A DNA stretch of 64,000 nucleotides from Bursaphelenchus xylophilus (GCA_904066235.2 CAJFCV020000001.1:10473291-10537290), one strand, 5' to 3'; positions 12,059-23,809 are shown, counted from the first letter of the stretch. Notes: a model not told the origin generated them from the letters alone. A program made the numbers and translations.

Positions 12059-12625
12059 TTAGACATGACTGCTGTCCAGACGCCGGCGACGGTTCAAGGC
12101 GTGGAGATTGCGGAAAGGACCCGAGTCAGTGGTGGTCTGGATGCAAACATTCTGCTCTAAAATTAAGAGCAGTACAACCGTAAAATGCTCCAACTTACTC
12201 ATCACTTCATTACTCCTGCACTTCTCATCGTAAAGAGCGTACGCCCCGATCAACAGGCAGAAAATGGCGAGGACCGAGAGCAGGAACATCAGCACCCATC
12301 CCACAGGGCCCATTCCCCCACCGACGGCCTGCTTCACACCCTCCTTGATCGCCGAATCCAGGACCTTTTGAGGGGATGGGGTGGTGGTGGGGACGGTCTG
12401 AAGAATTCTCTCCAGATTCGGGAGACCGGTGGTGGTCTGGGCCAGGGAGCGGATCGAAGGCATGGCGGAAGGACTGGAAATGGGAGAGAACCTATGATTT
12501 ACCGCAATATAACCGAAACATATTCCCAACCCCAAGAAAAACCTTGTTTTACACATCTACCATACAAAATTTTACCTTGTAGTGGGGATGAATGGATTAA
12601 CAAGTTGGCACACTTGGCTCAGCAT
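12059..12625 (-). CDS. Small single-pass membrane protein, unknown
   Basis: Three exons (12576-12625, 12199-12473, 12059-12156) join in frame to 140 residues. There is no signal peptide. A Thr/Ser/Pro-rich N-terminal part is followed by a glycine-rich hinge and one strong membrane helix (GWVLMFLLSVLAIFCLLIGA, around residues 77-96), then YDEKCR and a basic C-terminus with RRRR. The topology suggests a tail-proximal or type III single-pass membrane protein. A downstream in-frame ATG at 12463 is an alternative start that would keep the membrane segment; I chose 12625 because the short first exon splices in the same frame. No family recognised. Confidence 0.6.
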
Positions 12626-12838
12626 CAGTTGGGATCAGTGGAGGAGGGGAGCGACCGTTCGCCGCGCGTGCCGAAGCCGGAATGGCTTCGAAATCTCGAG
12701 TCTTTCCAAAGATTTCATAAATTTGCATAATCCAACCAAAGAATAAAATAAAATTCGAAAAACAAAAGTCATATCCGGAATTTCAGTTCATTGAGTTAAT
12801 AAAAATTAAGATCGGGTTTCCCCAAGGATTATATAACA

Positions 12839-14018
12839 TTAATATCGCCGCCGAGGAGATCTGGAACGTCTGCGGCCACCACCGCCGCCATAGTCGTCAC
12901 GTCTTGGAGGTCCACCGCCGCCCCGGCGACCGCCACCACCACCTCCGCGGGGTGGAGAACGAGCACGGTTACCATAAAGGCGCCTTCTGAGGTCGCGAGA
13001 AATGGGTTTCAGATGCATGAAATTGCAGAAAGCTCCCTTCTGGCAACCACCCAACTCGTACTGACGACAGCAGGCTTCTCGGAAGTCGGTAACCGGAGAA
13101 AGTTCGGCATAGATTGGTTCTCCATTAAACCTAAAAGAAAAATATTATCGTTTTTTCTGCTTCATCATGTATAATGTTTGGAAACCTGTCTAAATTTCAA
13201 AACAAAAATAAGGAAAATAACCCACCATCTATTCTCCAGCCCCTTGACACACTTCTCGGCATCTTCTTCTCTATAAAACTTGACATAGACATTACCAATC
13301 ATATGTTCTCCAATGTTATCACAGACATTCATTTCTTCAATTCTTCCGTACTTTTCATCAATCTCCATAAAGATTTCTTCAAAGAAATCATCAAAGAACT
13401 TTTGCTCCTCCGTGTTAGCTTGACCAACCTAAAAACAGAATAAAAATTAATAAAATTAGCTTACTTTAGAAAAGGCATCAGCTTGTCTCATGTCAATGAC
13501 CGGATTGTGGTACAGGTTCTTCAGAAGAACCGTTTGGGAGAAGGTAGGCATGTTGTGAGTTCTCGAGCACTTATCTCCATGTCGGCAGGCTCCAATTTTA
13601 AAGTAAAACGAGCAATTTACCTAAAATAATAAGAAGTTATAACCTGTATGCAAACAACCGACTTGACCCTGAAATTTCCCCCACCCTGCAGTCCCTTGAG
13701 CACTTACACACAAGGACAGATCTCTGTGTTGTCTAATTTAGACCAAGTCGCCCTAAAATCTAAAAAAATCCGTGGCAAAAACCTAAAACCATCTGAAAAC
13801 GCTGAAATTCTCTAAAGTAATATAAAAAACGCAAAATCCCATAAAATTTCTGAGCAACTCCAAATGAGCACCATTTGTACGTGCAGTACGTATCTAAAAT
13901 GCGGGAGGATCGAGATCCAAGCCGTTCTCGGCCAGAGAAAACACCTAAATTAACAAACCTTATCCTTCTCGGTACCATAAATGGAGGCCAGATACTCGGC
14001 ACCAGAGAGTTGAGCCAT
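12839..14018 (-). CDS. uaf-2: U2AF small subunit (U2AF35), splicing factor
   Basis: Four exons (13959-14018, 13465-13620, 13226-13428, 12839-13130) join in frame to 236 residues, close to human U2AF35 (240). Family knowledge: the small subunit recognises the AG at 3' splice sites and heterodimerises with U2AF65. Seen here: an N-terminal CCCH zinc finger ([20 protein letters not shown]), a U2AF-homology RRM containing [20 protein letters not shown], a second zinc finger ([20 protein letters not shown]) and a Gly/Arg-rich tail ending [11 protein letters not shown], a shortened RS domain. The start [20 protein letters not shown] is the expected conserved N-terminus. Confidence 0.95.
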
Positions 14019-14649
14019 GTTTGATAGGTCCTTCCTCAATTACACGCTGAAACTAACGAGTCCGGAGTTGAGAGAAAGATGGGCAGAAAGAAAAAAAAGC
14101 GCGCGACGAAATGTCACAATTTTTTCGATTGTGACGAAGTGTCAAAGATTTATCGGAAACGGTAATTTACTGTGTTATCAGAGCCAGAAGTTAATGAAAA
14201 AATTAATATGGAATAGATAATTGTCACATCACTTTAAAAGTCTCTTCTTTCAAGTCCAGTACAAGAAAAATTAACTTTTAAATATCATCTTTAAATATCA
14301 GCATCAAGTATAATGTAATCGAAGTTTTCTCTTCCTCATCGCAGAAATTTTTTGAAACACTAACTTCCAGTTAGCAGAAAAGACTCCATGCAATGACGCA
14401 ACTGTACTGCCAGCCTAAATGCAGAAAATTACACCACACAATAATTGCAGAAAAAAATTCAAAGGTCACGCAGAAAGATGTAATTTGCTGATGCTGGGAT
14501 ATTTTTAGTCCGCCAGAGGTGTCGTGACCGTGTCAACAGCAAGTTTGATTTGCTTAACGCCTATAATCTTGCGATTTATATTTTTTGCCGAACCTTTTTA
14601 TGTTATCCATGACTAATGTCTTCTGTTTTCAGCTCAAGTATCCCTTACA

Positions 14650-14937
14650 ATGGCTCCAAGAAACCCTTTTGCCCGATCCAATGGTGCTCCAAGCGATGAA
14701 AGGGAAGTGGTTGTTAGAACTGTCCCATCGATGAGAAGTTCAGGCTCGAGGCCACGACTTGTTTTGAAGGCCAACAAGAAAGCGTGGAATGAAGCGAGGA
14801 AAGCTGAAGCGTGGGAGAAGTTGAGGAAGACTGTGAAAGCCCGAAGAAAGGAAGAGAAGGCCCGAAGGAAGGAAGAGAAGCTGGACAAGAAGCTGATCGC
14901 GCTTTATGCGGGGATGAAGGATGCCAAGAAAGTTTAA
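14650..14937 (+). CDS. Small basic protein, unknown
   Basis: A single exon encodes 95 residues. An acceptor-like TTTTCAG lies about 17 bp before the ATG, as expected for an SL trans-spliced or 5'-UTR-spliced transcript, and AATAAA lies about 70 bp past the stop. The C-terminal half is very Lys/Arg/Glu-rich with two near-identical units (ARRKEEK twice, residues about 66-79) and should form a charged single alpha-helix. No membrane segment or signal peptide. Possibly a nucleolar or RNA-associated protein, but that rests on composition only. Confidence 0.55.
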   Translation: MAPRNPFARSNGAPSDEREVVVRTVPSMRSSGSRPRLVLKANKKAWNEARKAEAWEKLRKTVKARRKEEKARRKEEKLDKKLIALYAGMKDAKKV

Positions 14938-16732
14938 TATTGATGATCATACGGTATTATGTTTATGATTTTCCCCGGTTTCCTGTTTTTAATAATATAA
15001 TATTATAAATAAACTGTTTGTGATTTCAAATTATTCAGCATTTAATCAGGTGACATTTTAGTGCGTTCTAAGGATTTGTAATCATTTTATAATTTTTTGA
15101 TACCTTTTGATACCTTTTGACACTTTTATCGACATTTTGTCCTTAGATGTTGATTAAAATTGATGTAAGTGTAAACAAAAGGTTTGGAAGTAAACTTTTT
15201 GTCATCAAAAATCTTTGACCGCTCTCCAAATTTTGCATACTCTCTCGCCGACAAAAACCGTTGGGTATTCCCGCCGCTTTTGCAAGCAGCACGGTCAAAT
15301 TTTTCCCGCTTGATTTGCGTCTTGCGCAGAATTTATACGCTAAATTTGAAAAAAATTCGGACACTTAAAGCAATTTTTTGCTTAAAACAACGTTTTAGAC
15401 CACCAACGCAGCAAAAATCCTTTCGAAACATCCTTCTTCTCCTTATTCGAATTCAAAGTACTATAGAAGTCTCTAGAAGCGTATTTTCGTACGTTTTTGC
15501 TGATTCCCCAAGATGCAGCCGACTTTGTAAACAACCATCAATATTTCATTATTGCCGGGACCAAAACTTAATCTTTTTTTGACGCAACATGCGGTAAATA
15601 ACAGGATTAATAAGTCAAACCGGATGCGAGGGACAAGATACGTCTGCCAAAAGGGGGTTCCGCTGCCATTTAAGACTAATATTGACCTATGTATACCTGG
15701 AAACCATACCGTATTTTGGATAAATTTTGAAATACTTTAGGGGTCAGCGGAAATTTTTAATTAAAATCGGGAGCCCTTAGGCTCAAAAAAGCTTTTTCTT
15801 AAACCTTTAGTCAGCATTTTTCATCTTAAACAAAATAAAATTGCTATTATTTCTCTCTTTTATCTTTAGAAATCCTCTTTATGTGCCTATAACACCGTAA
15901 TTATCCCGTAACCATTACCAATTTCAAATATCCCAAACACATGTAGTCTAAGAAAAGATTATTTATTAACGTCCATGGATCCATTGGGCTTTTGATTTCC
16001 GCTTTTTAAAGCCAGTTGTCCTAATGGCCAACACATGGGAGGTCCGAGAAAAGAAAAATGTGGGTTGTAGGGACTCTTTGGGTATTTTTATGCCATATAA
16101 ATATTGGAATAGTCCTTATAATTGTATGTTTTTTATATTCAAGCGCCCTTGAGACAAGAGAATTGAGGAGATCAGAGTAGAAAAAGCTTTGTTTTGATGA
16201 GTTGCCAACCTTCAACTTGAAAATTTCAGCGCTCTTGACATAGTTTGACCTAAGTCTTGTACTTGCTTGAGTATCGTCTTTCAACCTTCCACACGCGTCG
16301 CACCTAGGCCACATAACAATTCCTCGAAATGTTAGCTCATAATTTTATGGATTAGCCGAGATTTTTGACGGTCATTGCCGACGAGAGAAGGCGAAAATGC
16401 GGAGAGCGGTAAGAGAAAAAAGTTTTGTGGCTATCTTGCTTGAAGAAAATTGATTTTATGAAAATTTGTTGTTTACTACATGAGAAACAGAATGGTATTT
16501 TTCCACCCAGCGCGATCAAACTATACAATGTTTTGTCGAATTTTCGTCAACTTGGCCTAAAAATCTCTAATGTTTCTTCGGAAAAATTTATTCAATTCTG
16601 TATCAGGCTGCATCAGAACCTCAACGTCGTGATTTTGTAAAATCTTTTGCAAAGTACGGCCCATCAAACCAACACACCAGTGATCATAACTTCAATTGTT
16701 ACCGTAACTCCCCTTTCACCCTGTTATCCCAC
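14938..16732. other. Intergenic region, repeats only
   Basis: After the polyadenylation region of the small basic protein gene this stretch shows no supported gene. It contains degraded copies of the dispersed family around 15200-15370 and, in reverse orientation, 16370-16480. Open frames here do not splice into anything recognisable. Its right end should contain the promoter of the calmodulin-like gene. Confidence 0.5.
15200..15370 (+). repeat. Dispersed repeat family member
   Basis: Forward core: CCGCTCTCCAAATTTTGCAT, ACTCTCTCGCCG, CCGCCGCTTTTGCAAGCAGC, followed by GCGCAGAATTTATACG. Intergenic. Confidence 0.6.
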
Positions 16733-19700
16733 ATGACCCGATCAGTAAACCAAGCTCAGACACTCATCACCCCAAACCATTCTGCAAATCGTAAGTCCTA
16801 AAAAAAGGTGTTTAGTGACACTCGATTCGAAACAAACGCCTGAGGGAAGAGCGGCCGAAAGCCCACTAATCCTTTTTCTTCCGCCCGCAAAGTTTCAAAA
16901 TATTACTCAGGATGCTTCCTGACTTGTTAGAAAGCCGAGGAACTTGTGGTTTTCAGGTTTCCCAACAGTTATGAGCATTCCTTGGCGACAGGAGGGTAGT
17001 GAGGATGAGAGGAACGGGAAGTAACCGTTGTTTTGGCCAAGTTTAGATCATTCTTGTCATCTGGACCAACGACAGTTTTCGTGCGAAATGGCCGTAGATT
17101 TTGGTAAAACTTGGCATAAATTTAGATTAGACTTTTCGAAGGCATATTTCAGATTTTTATCCCAAGAAACAACCGAGATTATTCTGTAGAAAGTTTCAAA
17201 AAAATCGTCAATTCTTTGCTCGTAGGAAGGTGAAAAATTGATGTCTTATTTCTCACGGTGTAAGCTTCATTTGTGCCAAAAATCAATTTTTTCCACTCAA
17301 AATTGGCAGAGGTATGATCAAAAAATGTCTATCTGACCGCTCACCGGATGTTTTGAACTCTTGTCGGAAAAGATGGTTGAATATTTCCGCAGCCCCCGCA
17401 AAAGGTAAGCTGGAATTTTTAGGAACTGATACTTGGTCTAGAGGCAATTTATGTGCAAAATGTGGAGAATATGGTCACACTCTGAGATATTCCGTTTAAA
17501 AATTTTCGCAGTTTCCAAAAAAATCTTAATTTTTTGAGACTCGAACTTGCTTCTTTTCTTTCTCTACGTTCTCTAAATTACCGTTAGAGAACGACTCCGT
17601 CTGAGTCGTCAGACTTTTTCTTGCACTTACTTATATCCTCAAAGGCCCTTTCCATTGACCTTGGCTTAGGCTACTTTGAACCCGGATTTATTATTTATTA
17701 CAATCTCTTATTTTTGAGCTCACAGACATAAACAAGCGTTCGAGGATTTCCGAATTCAAAAATCTCACAATAAAAAATTTTACATTCTTGATGGATGGTA
17801 ATACTTTTTATTAAATATTTTTTGTGCCTTATCTTCAATTCGAAATATATTCACATATGTTTTCAAATAAGTGGCCGGGAAACAGTTAGAAATGGTGGAA
17901 ATCGCAAGTTTTAAGTTTTTTGCCTTTAAGGAAGTGCCTAAAAGTGCTTGAAAATTTAAAGTGGACTTCTTAGGTAGATTTTTTTGAAAGTTTCTTGTCT
18001 AAATTTGGCAAAAGTGCATAAATCTTCAGGTTTTTTGCTCACAATGTAAGTGCTTTATTACGGATATTTTCTAGAAATAAAACTTGCTTGCTGCTTGTGT
18101 CTGGGCCACACGTCAATTCTTGTAAATTTTATTTCGCATCTTGCAAAGGCAGTCAAGAAATTCAACGATTTTTTTCGGCGAATGAGTACGCCAAAGGTGC
18201 GGAGAGTGGCAGAGAAAGAAGCGTTCTTTAGCAATGTTTCTCCCAAAAATATAGAAAGATGCATTTCGACGACTTCTTAGGCCAATTTTTTTGAAGATTT
18301 TCAGGCAAACAATGGCCTCAATTAGTCCTAAAGTAAAGTAAAATACGCTTCACAAACTTCACCCCCAATTGTCATCAAAAATTTTAACAAAAATTTTTTA
18401 TAACCTGACCTCTTGACGCGTTCCTCTCGCATCGGGCATCATTAAATCACTAAATTTCGCGACAATTTCAGCCGCAACTTCTCATTCCTCGGCCACAATT
18501 TTCCCAATCATCGACTCGGCTTCCAAGAACATGCGGCGGAAAGCGCGGGTGTCGGCTTTGACCACCGCTCCCCTCACGAATGGCTCCGTCAGCGGGGAAG
18601 AAGTTAAGGATCTGCCTCCTCCGGAAAGTCATCTTTACGACGCCGAAATGGACGAGTTTCGGCAATTATTTGATATGTTCGATGCGGATGGAAGTGGAGC
18701 CATTGGAAACGAGGAATTAAAAGAGGCCATTATGAGCCTGGGACAGAACATTTCGGATCAGGAGATTGAGGATTTGATTAAAGAGGTGAGTTGGTACGAA
18801 ATTTGCGCAGTCTTTCATTCAATGACAATGACAAAAAGGGTGAATTGCTCGAAGCGATAAGCTCCGATTTCCCTCGAATTTTACACGCATGATCTGTCTA
18901 GTAGAAAAATCAACTAGCCAACAAATTTTTAGCTTCAGCTTTCCAAATGCAGCTAAGATATTCAACGATCTTTACGAACAAAAGAGTGCGCGAATTGAGG
19001 AGCGTGAACAGAGAGAGTGGTACTCTTTTGCCAGGCCGCCGAATACTCGGAAATACTCGTAATACACTTAGATTGCGATGAAAATTGCTCATATTTAGGT
19101 TAAGTATTTCTGAAACATACGCGAGATTTCTCGCCAGCATTTTGCAGAAATAATCGAGATTTTTTTGGATCAAAAATTGGCAAAAATTCGAAAATTTTTT
19201 GTACGTTTAATGGGACTCTGTTTCTTATGTGTTCTGTTCAAAAAGATTCCTACAAAAAATCAATTTTTGCCGCGCAAAATTTGCAAAGAAAAGGGTAAGA
19301 AACGGGTTTCTCTCTAGCCGCACTCCGCCTTTTGTGTACTCTCTCGGTTGCGCCTGCAAAGCGCGAGCTAAAATTTTCAGAAATTAATTTATGCCCTGGA
19401 TAGATCATGTATGCAGAATTGGAAGAAAATTTGAGCTTTTCCCACTTTACAATTACTACAGAATAGATAGTAAATACTAATACCACCCAAAAAAATCCCA
19501 TTTTTTTCCGTTTCAAAATTCTCCGTAAACATTTAATTACGCATTATTGTAGTCTGAAATACATAAGAAATGAAAGGGATCAAGTGAATTTACGTCAATC
19601 GGAAGGCATTCCAACAATTGTTTAGTAATCCCCTAGAATAAGATAATGTGAATAAAAAATGCGCGAAATTAATGCTCGCATGCCCATTCTTCGTATTTTT

Positions 19701-20943
19701 AGAACGTTTTGAGAGCGTGTTGGATCCATTTCCAAAATTTTGAAGCTGTAAAGCTTTCAAATTCCCATTATTAATCTTCAGAATTGGGACTGGGCTATTT
19801 GTTCTCGCTTAATTTTGGCTATTCTTTGTTGAGGATTGATCTTACTGTATTAATCAACTTTCAGGTGGACGAAGACGGTAACGGTGAGATTGACTTTGAC
19901 GAATTCTGTCGCTGCATGAGGAAATCACAGAGAATGAAGCTGGCGAGTAATGAGGAGTTCGTGAAACAGTGCTTTAGTGTGTTCGATCAGGATGGGAATG
20001 GAGTCATTACGAAAAATGAATTCAAAGTAGGTTCTTGAGGAGTTACTGGGGTAGAAAACTGATAATTTTTATCATACGGGCTCTGAAATACAGTGACGGA
20101 TCTTGTCCTGTGGCAAAAAACGTACCATTTTGCATCCGGGAAGTATCACAAAATGTGGCAAAATGCATCCCTCTCCAACTAAAAAGACTCCTTTTTTAAG
20201 GGCGCAGTCTTCTCCTCACAAAAAAGGCAGGCGAACTTTTTACGAAATCGGAGTTTTTTCGCTTGGAGAAGGAGGTATTTTTCAAGGTTTTTGATACTTC
20301 CCGGATGCAAAATGGTACGTTTTTTACCGCTGGATCAGGTCCGCCACTGTATGTAGGGCAGAATTTTAAACTTGATCTTAATTTAACGATGAATTAGAGT
20401 CTTGTTATAGGGTTGGAGTGTTCAGATTTGCATTAGATTTTATACATCTTCCTCACTTTTCGATGGGACACGAAATTTTCAGCGGCCTTCTTTGCGAGTG
20501 AGCACGCAAAATTAGGAGAGTCGACTAGACGAAAAGTGATTCTTGCCTATAACTTTTTTGCTTCTGCAGGCAAATATTTTGATTTTTTGTAGAAACATTA
20601 TACACCCTGCTAGTAATTGAACCATTAATTTCTAACTCTAAAATCTTTTAAAAAATTATTATTTTTTGGCAATTTCCTATCAAAAAAAAGTACGGAAGAG
20701 ATCTTCTGCGGTTTTATCTTCAGAAATTACTGTTGTTTCATTAATCTATTTTACTTTCAGTACATCGCCAAAGAGATTGGCGGCTTCACGGACGAGTTGG
20801 CGGAGAATATTTTCCAAGAACTGGACGTCTCCGCCAACGGTCATCTGAGTGCGGATCAATTCGCAGCGATCGTTGAGGATTACATGTTGAATGATCAGGG
20901 TCGTCTTTACGACGAGAAAATCACGGGTCCACAGAGAGTGTAA
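16733..20943 (+). CDS. Calmodulin-like protein with N-terminal extension
   Basis: Four exons (16733-16790, 18472-18785, 19865-20026, 20761-20943) join in frame to 238 residues. Family knowledge: EF-hand proteins of the calmodulin/CAL type sense Ca2+. Four EF-hands are visible: loops at about 90-101 (DADGSGAIGNEE), 126-137 (DEDGNGEIDFDE), 165-176 (DQDGNGVITKNE) and a degenerate fourth at 200-211 (DVSANGHLSADQ), which has Gln instead of the usual Glu at position 12. An N-terminal extension of about 75 residues, Ser/Thr/Ala-rich with an RRKAR cluster, precedes EF1. Exon 1 is inferred from a GTAAGT donor and matching phase; if it is noncoding, translation could begin at 18531 (199 residues). Intron 3 carries a Tc1-like MITE. 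AATAAA lies near 21049. Confidence 0.85.
17130..17430 (+). repeat. Dispersed repeat family member, in intron
   Basis: Forward blocks: CTGACCGCTCACCGGATGTT, GAATATTTCCGCAGCCCC, GCAAAAGGTAAGCTGG, preceded by the GAAACAACCGAGATT block. It lies in the long first intron of the calmodulin-like gene. Confidence 0.55.
18890..19460. repeat. Inverted pair of dispersed repeat copies
   Basis: A reverse copy (GAGTGCGCGAATTGAGGAGC, then GAGAGAG) at about 18890-19200 is followed directly by a forward copy (CCGCACTCCGCCTTTTGTGT, ACTCTCTCGGTTGCGCCTGC, AAAGCGCGAGCTAAAATTTT) at about 19200-19460. Both are in intron 2 of the calmodulin-like gene. A further reverse fragment (GAGTACGCCAAAGGTGCGGA) lies near 18180 in intron 1. 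Confidence 0.65.
20091..20349. mobile_element. Tc1/mariner-type MITE, copy A
   Basis: A 259 bp element flanked by TA on both sides, starting CAGTGACGGATC and ending GATCAGGTCCGCCACTG, so the termini are inverted repeats with the CAGTG end typical of Tc1-family elements. Subterminal AACGTACCATTTTGCAT is repeated in inverted form at the other end. No coding capacity. A second copy is at 62545-62797. It lies in intron 3 of the calmodulin-like gene. Confidence 0.85.
20480..20600 (-). repeat. Dispersed repeat family member (reverse)
   Basis: Reverse core: GCGAGTGAGCACGCAAAATT, AGGAGAGTC, then CTATAACTTTTTTGCTTCTG. In intron 3 of the calmodulin-like gene. Confidence 0.55.
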
Positions 20944-21068
20944 TGCACTGTTTTTACTTGTATTTATATTTTTTTTTATATTATACCAGACATTAACCTT
21001 CAAAAAAAAGAAATTTTTACTACTCGAAATGCATTAAAATATTTGAAAAAATAAAGCCTTTTCACAGT

Positions 21069-22470
21069 TTATATTACGGTAGAAGGGTCATTTCCGCCCT
21101 TCAAATGGATCAATGTCCTCAGGCTGATGTCGTTCCAGAGCTGGTCGCCCACGAAATAAATGGTCCCGTTTGCTCGTTGAGTCTTGATTTCCAAGTCGTT
21201 GAAGATCTTTCTAGTCATGATCTCTCGTTGACGACACGACTCCATTCCCTTGATTCCACACTCATTATTCCAGCCGTATATGGAGATGATGACATTGGAG
21301 ACTGGGATTTTATGCTTCCGGGATTCCTCCAGAAATTGGCGAACAAACGCTTTGACGGTGTTGTAGTCCGCGCGGATTTGTTGGAGAAGCTAAAACATGA
21401 GCTTGAATTTGAAAAAATCGAAAAATTTTTAAAATACGACGTTCCTAATATGGTCTACAAACGAAAAAAGACAAAATTTTAAGCCATTATTGAAGAAAAT
21501 CCCTCTCAAAAAGCGATGATCCAGATATTTTGAACAGAAATTACTTCCTTTTTACAGTCCCGTTACAGTATTCCCAGGCGCTACGGGTTTTCGGATTAGC
21601 GACATTTTGGGTCAACGATACTATAATATAATCGTGTCGGTTTGCCGTTGTATGCATGGGGAGGCTAGGAGAAGGCTTAGTTGGTAGAAATAATAAGATC
21701 GATCGGGTTCTAGGATAGCTTATCACCTATTTTGAGGGATTTTATATGAGATCACATCAATAACACCTAGATAAATGTCATGGATCTTCGTTTTTTGCCG
21801 TAAATTTTGGTGTTTTAGATGTTAAAATAGCTCAGGATAAAGCAAAAACTAACGTTAGCAATAACTAGAATGAGAAAAAGTGGACATCTTTCAAGCTTTC
21901 GCCAAGTCTTCGCCGAGCTTTCGCCGACCATCAAACGGCCTTTACAGGCCTCACAAGACTTCCTACCACCTTTTTTTGTGTGACCACCTGCCCCCCCCCC
22001 TTTTTCGATCGATTTTGTGTTGACCAGTACTGTCGACGTATTCCCCACACTGAAACCCACCTGTTCAGTATCGAATTTGGTCTTATTGACCGTGATCACC
22101 GGCATGAATACAATATCTTCGGTCCGATTTCCGGTCTTTGCCTTCCACATCAGCACCTCTTCCTCAAAAAGTTTTCGCAATTTCTCTGACATCTGTTCCT
22201 GAGTTTGATCCTTCTTCAAAGTGTCGGGATAAATTGTAGCATTCATTAAAACCACAGTGCTCTCAAACTTATCCGAAAACACATCCTGATTTAGGATTTC
22301 TGGCGAAGATGGGGCCAATAATTGGTAATGGAAGGCTAAAAAAATTTGAAAAATAAAAAAATCAATGTAGAAATTTTAGAGAAATCCTTACGATGAATTT
22401 TCGGCCCATGGAAGAGCAATGAAAAGTAGGTTAGGGCATAAGACAGCAGATTTTTTAACGTCGGCTCCAT
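21069..22470 (-). CDS. Secreted or membrane-anchored protein, unknown
   Basis: Three exons (22392-22470, 22061-22335, 21069-21389) join in frame to 224 residues. The N-terminus (MEPTLKNLLSYALTYFSLLF) could be a signal peptide or anchor. The rest is hydrophilic with N-glycosylation sequons (NAT, NRT, NGT) and two cysteines in exon 3 (NECGIKGMESC). Exon 3 ends with VGDQLWNDISLRTLIHL and a TAA stop. No family recognised. The gene is convergent with the calmodulin-like gene (125 bp between stop codons). Intron 2 contains the second copy of the 420 bp dispersed repeat. Confidence 0.65.
21630..22030. repeat. ~420 bp dispersed repeat, copy 2
   Basis: Same landmarks, order and orientation as 3715-4135 (GGGGAGGCTAGGA, ATAGCTTATCACCTATTTT, ACTAACGTTAGCAATAACTA, tandem GCTTTCGCCGA units). 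It includes a run of ten C residues near 21992. It lies within intron 2 of the minus-strand secreted-protein gene. Confidence 0.75.
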
Positions 22471-22665
22471 TGTTCCAGCAAAAAAGCCGATCCAATGATT
22501 AATATATGTGTTATAAACAGCAGCTGTAAACAAACCGAGACTTCCCTATTTTTCGTATTTCGATGTAAACACTGGCTGCATTCAAGATTTTCGATCCAAT
22601 TTGGTTTTGGAAATTTTATTAACATTTGATCTATTTACAAATACCATTACCAAGAACTCACAATT

Positions 22666-23809
22666 TCAAAAGTATAAAGGATTATGGGTAACCCAATGTG
22701 CGGTCTTCTGCTTCTTCGCTTCTTCACTGGTTGTGAACAACGATTTCACGGCCTTGGAGACATTAGGATCGTCTTGGATTGAGCCCTTTGACAACAGCAA
22801 TTTCCTTTTTCGCTCATTAATTTCCGAGACTCCAGCAGTCGCCGATGGCTTAAACTTGTTGTGATTGGTTGACTTAACACCTCCGGGCATCTTGAAAGCA
22901 ATCAAGTCGGAGGGTTCCTCCTCAGGAAGGGAGGTCGAAGCCTCAACGGCGGATTCCTTCTCTAAAATTAAGAAAAAATCTATTGAAAAATCCTTCTTAC
23001 CCTTCGTCTTCTCGGCTTTCTTGGCCTTCTTAGCGGCAATCTCTTCGGCATGCTTCTGTTTATATTGTTCCAAGACATCTTCTGAAGGATAAAGTTGGAC
23101 CAATTTATCGTTATCCACTGGTCCGTCACATCCCAAACAAGTCTCAGATTTAGATTCAATCATAGCCTTTTCGGAAACAACACACCCGCAAATCCAATTC
23201 ACCTTGAACACATTGATTCCGTTCATTGGGAGGGCAGTTACAGGGCAAATCCATTGGGTATCATTATGATCTTTGTAGACCATTCCCTAAAGAATAAACT
23301 TATTAATACAGGGAACAATTAACGTCAGTACTGATCTCTTTATAGTCAAAAATTCCCGTTGTGCCACCTAAAATCGAAAACCAAAAAGATAAAAACTTAC
23401 TCTGTCTGGCCCATCCTTAAAATCCTTGTTATCGGTCAACTTCAGCTCCTTGAAATCATTTCGGTTCTTGATGTGCTTAGTAACCTCGTTCTGGCCGAGC
23501 TTCTTTTCCAACATAGCCTCCAAGATGGCTTCCTTGTTGAACAATCTACAAAAATACAAAATCAATATCCAAAGAAATTAAAATATTTCTTTCCGCAATT
23601 CCAGATGTCTAAATCAAGATAAATCAAAATAAAGCACAAACATACCGGCCATAACGACAAGCAACCACTGGTTTCTTCAAAGGTTCGTTCGAGAGTTGAC
23701 AGCTCTTCCATTTAGCAGCATTGGCAACATCTCTTTCCACCTTCTCGGCCTTTTTCTTCTTCTTCACCAACTCGCACCTCTTCGGAATTGTTCCTCCGTC
23801 GGCTCCCAT
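22666..23809 (-). CDS. rtf-2: RTF2 homologue, replication fork factor
   Basis: Four exons (23646-23809, 23401-23545, 23001-23286, 22666-22961) join in frame to 296 residues, matching the usual length of the RTF2 family. Family knowledge: RTF2 acts at stalled replication forks and its removal by proteasome shuttles allows fork restart. Seen here: the diagnostic N-terminus MGADGGTIPKRCELVK, then WKSCQLSNEPLKKPVVAC, then a C2HC2-like zinc region (WICPVTALPMNG, WICGCVVSEKAM, CLGC) around 108-150, and a long Lys/Glu-rich linker. The C-terminal part ends SKAVKSLFTTSEEAKK. The start is fixed by homology. It is head to head with the BtpA-family gene, 280 bp apart. The gene symbol is a family name, not a checked nematode symbol. 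Confidence 0.93.

Noticed and set aside
12185..12730. 181-aa plus-strand open frame
   Set aside because: It is antisense to the exons of the small membrane protein gene, which has coherent splicing and a membrane helix; the plus-strand frame has low-complexity composition.
14634..14950. Two minus-strand frames (84 and 78 aa) over the small basic protein gene
   Set aside because: They are antisense shadows of the Lys/Arg/Glu-rich plus-strand frame, which has an acceptor site before its ATG and AATAAA after its stop.
21105..21482. 125-aa plus-strand open frame
   Set aside because: It overlaps the final exon of the minus-strand secreted-protein gene, which joins in frame to two upstream exons; the plus frame has no splice support.
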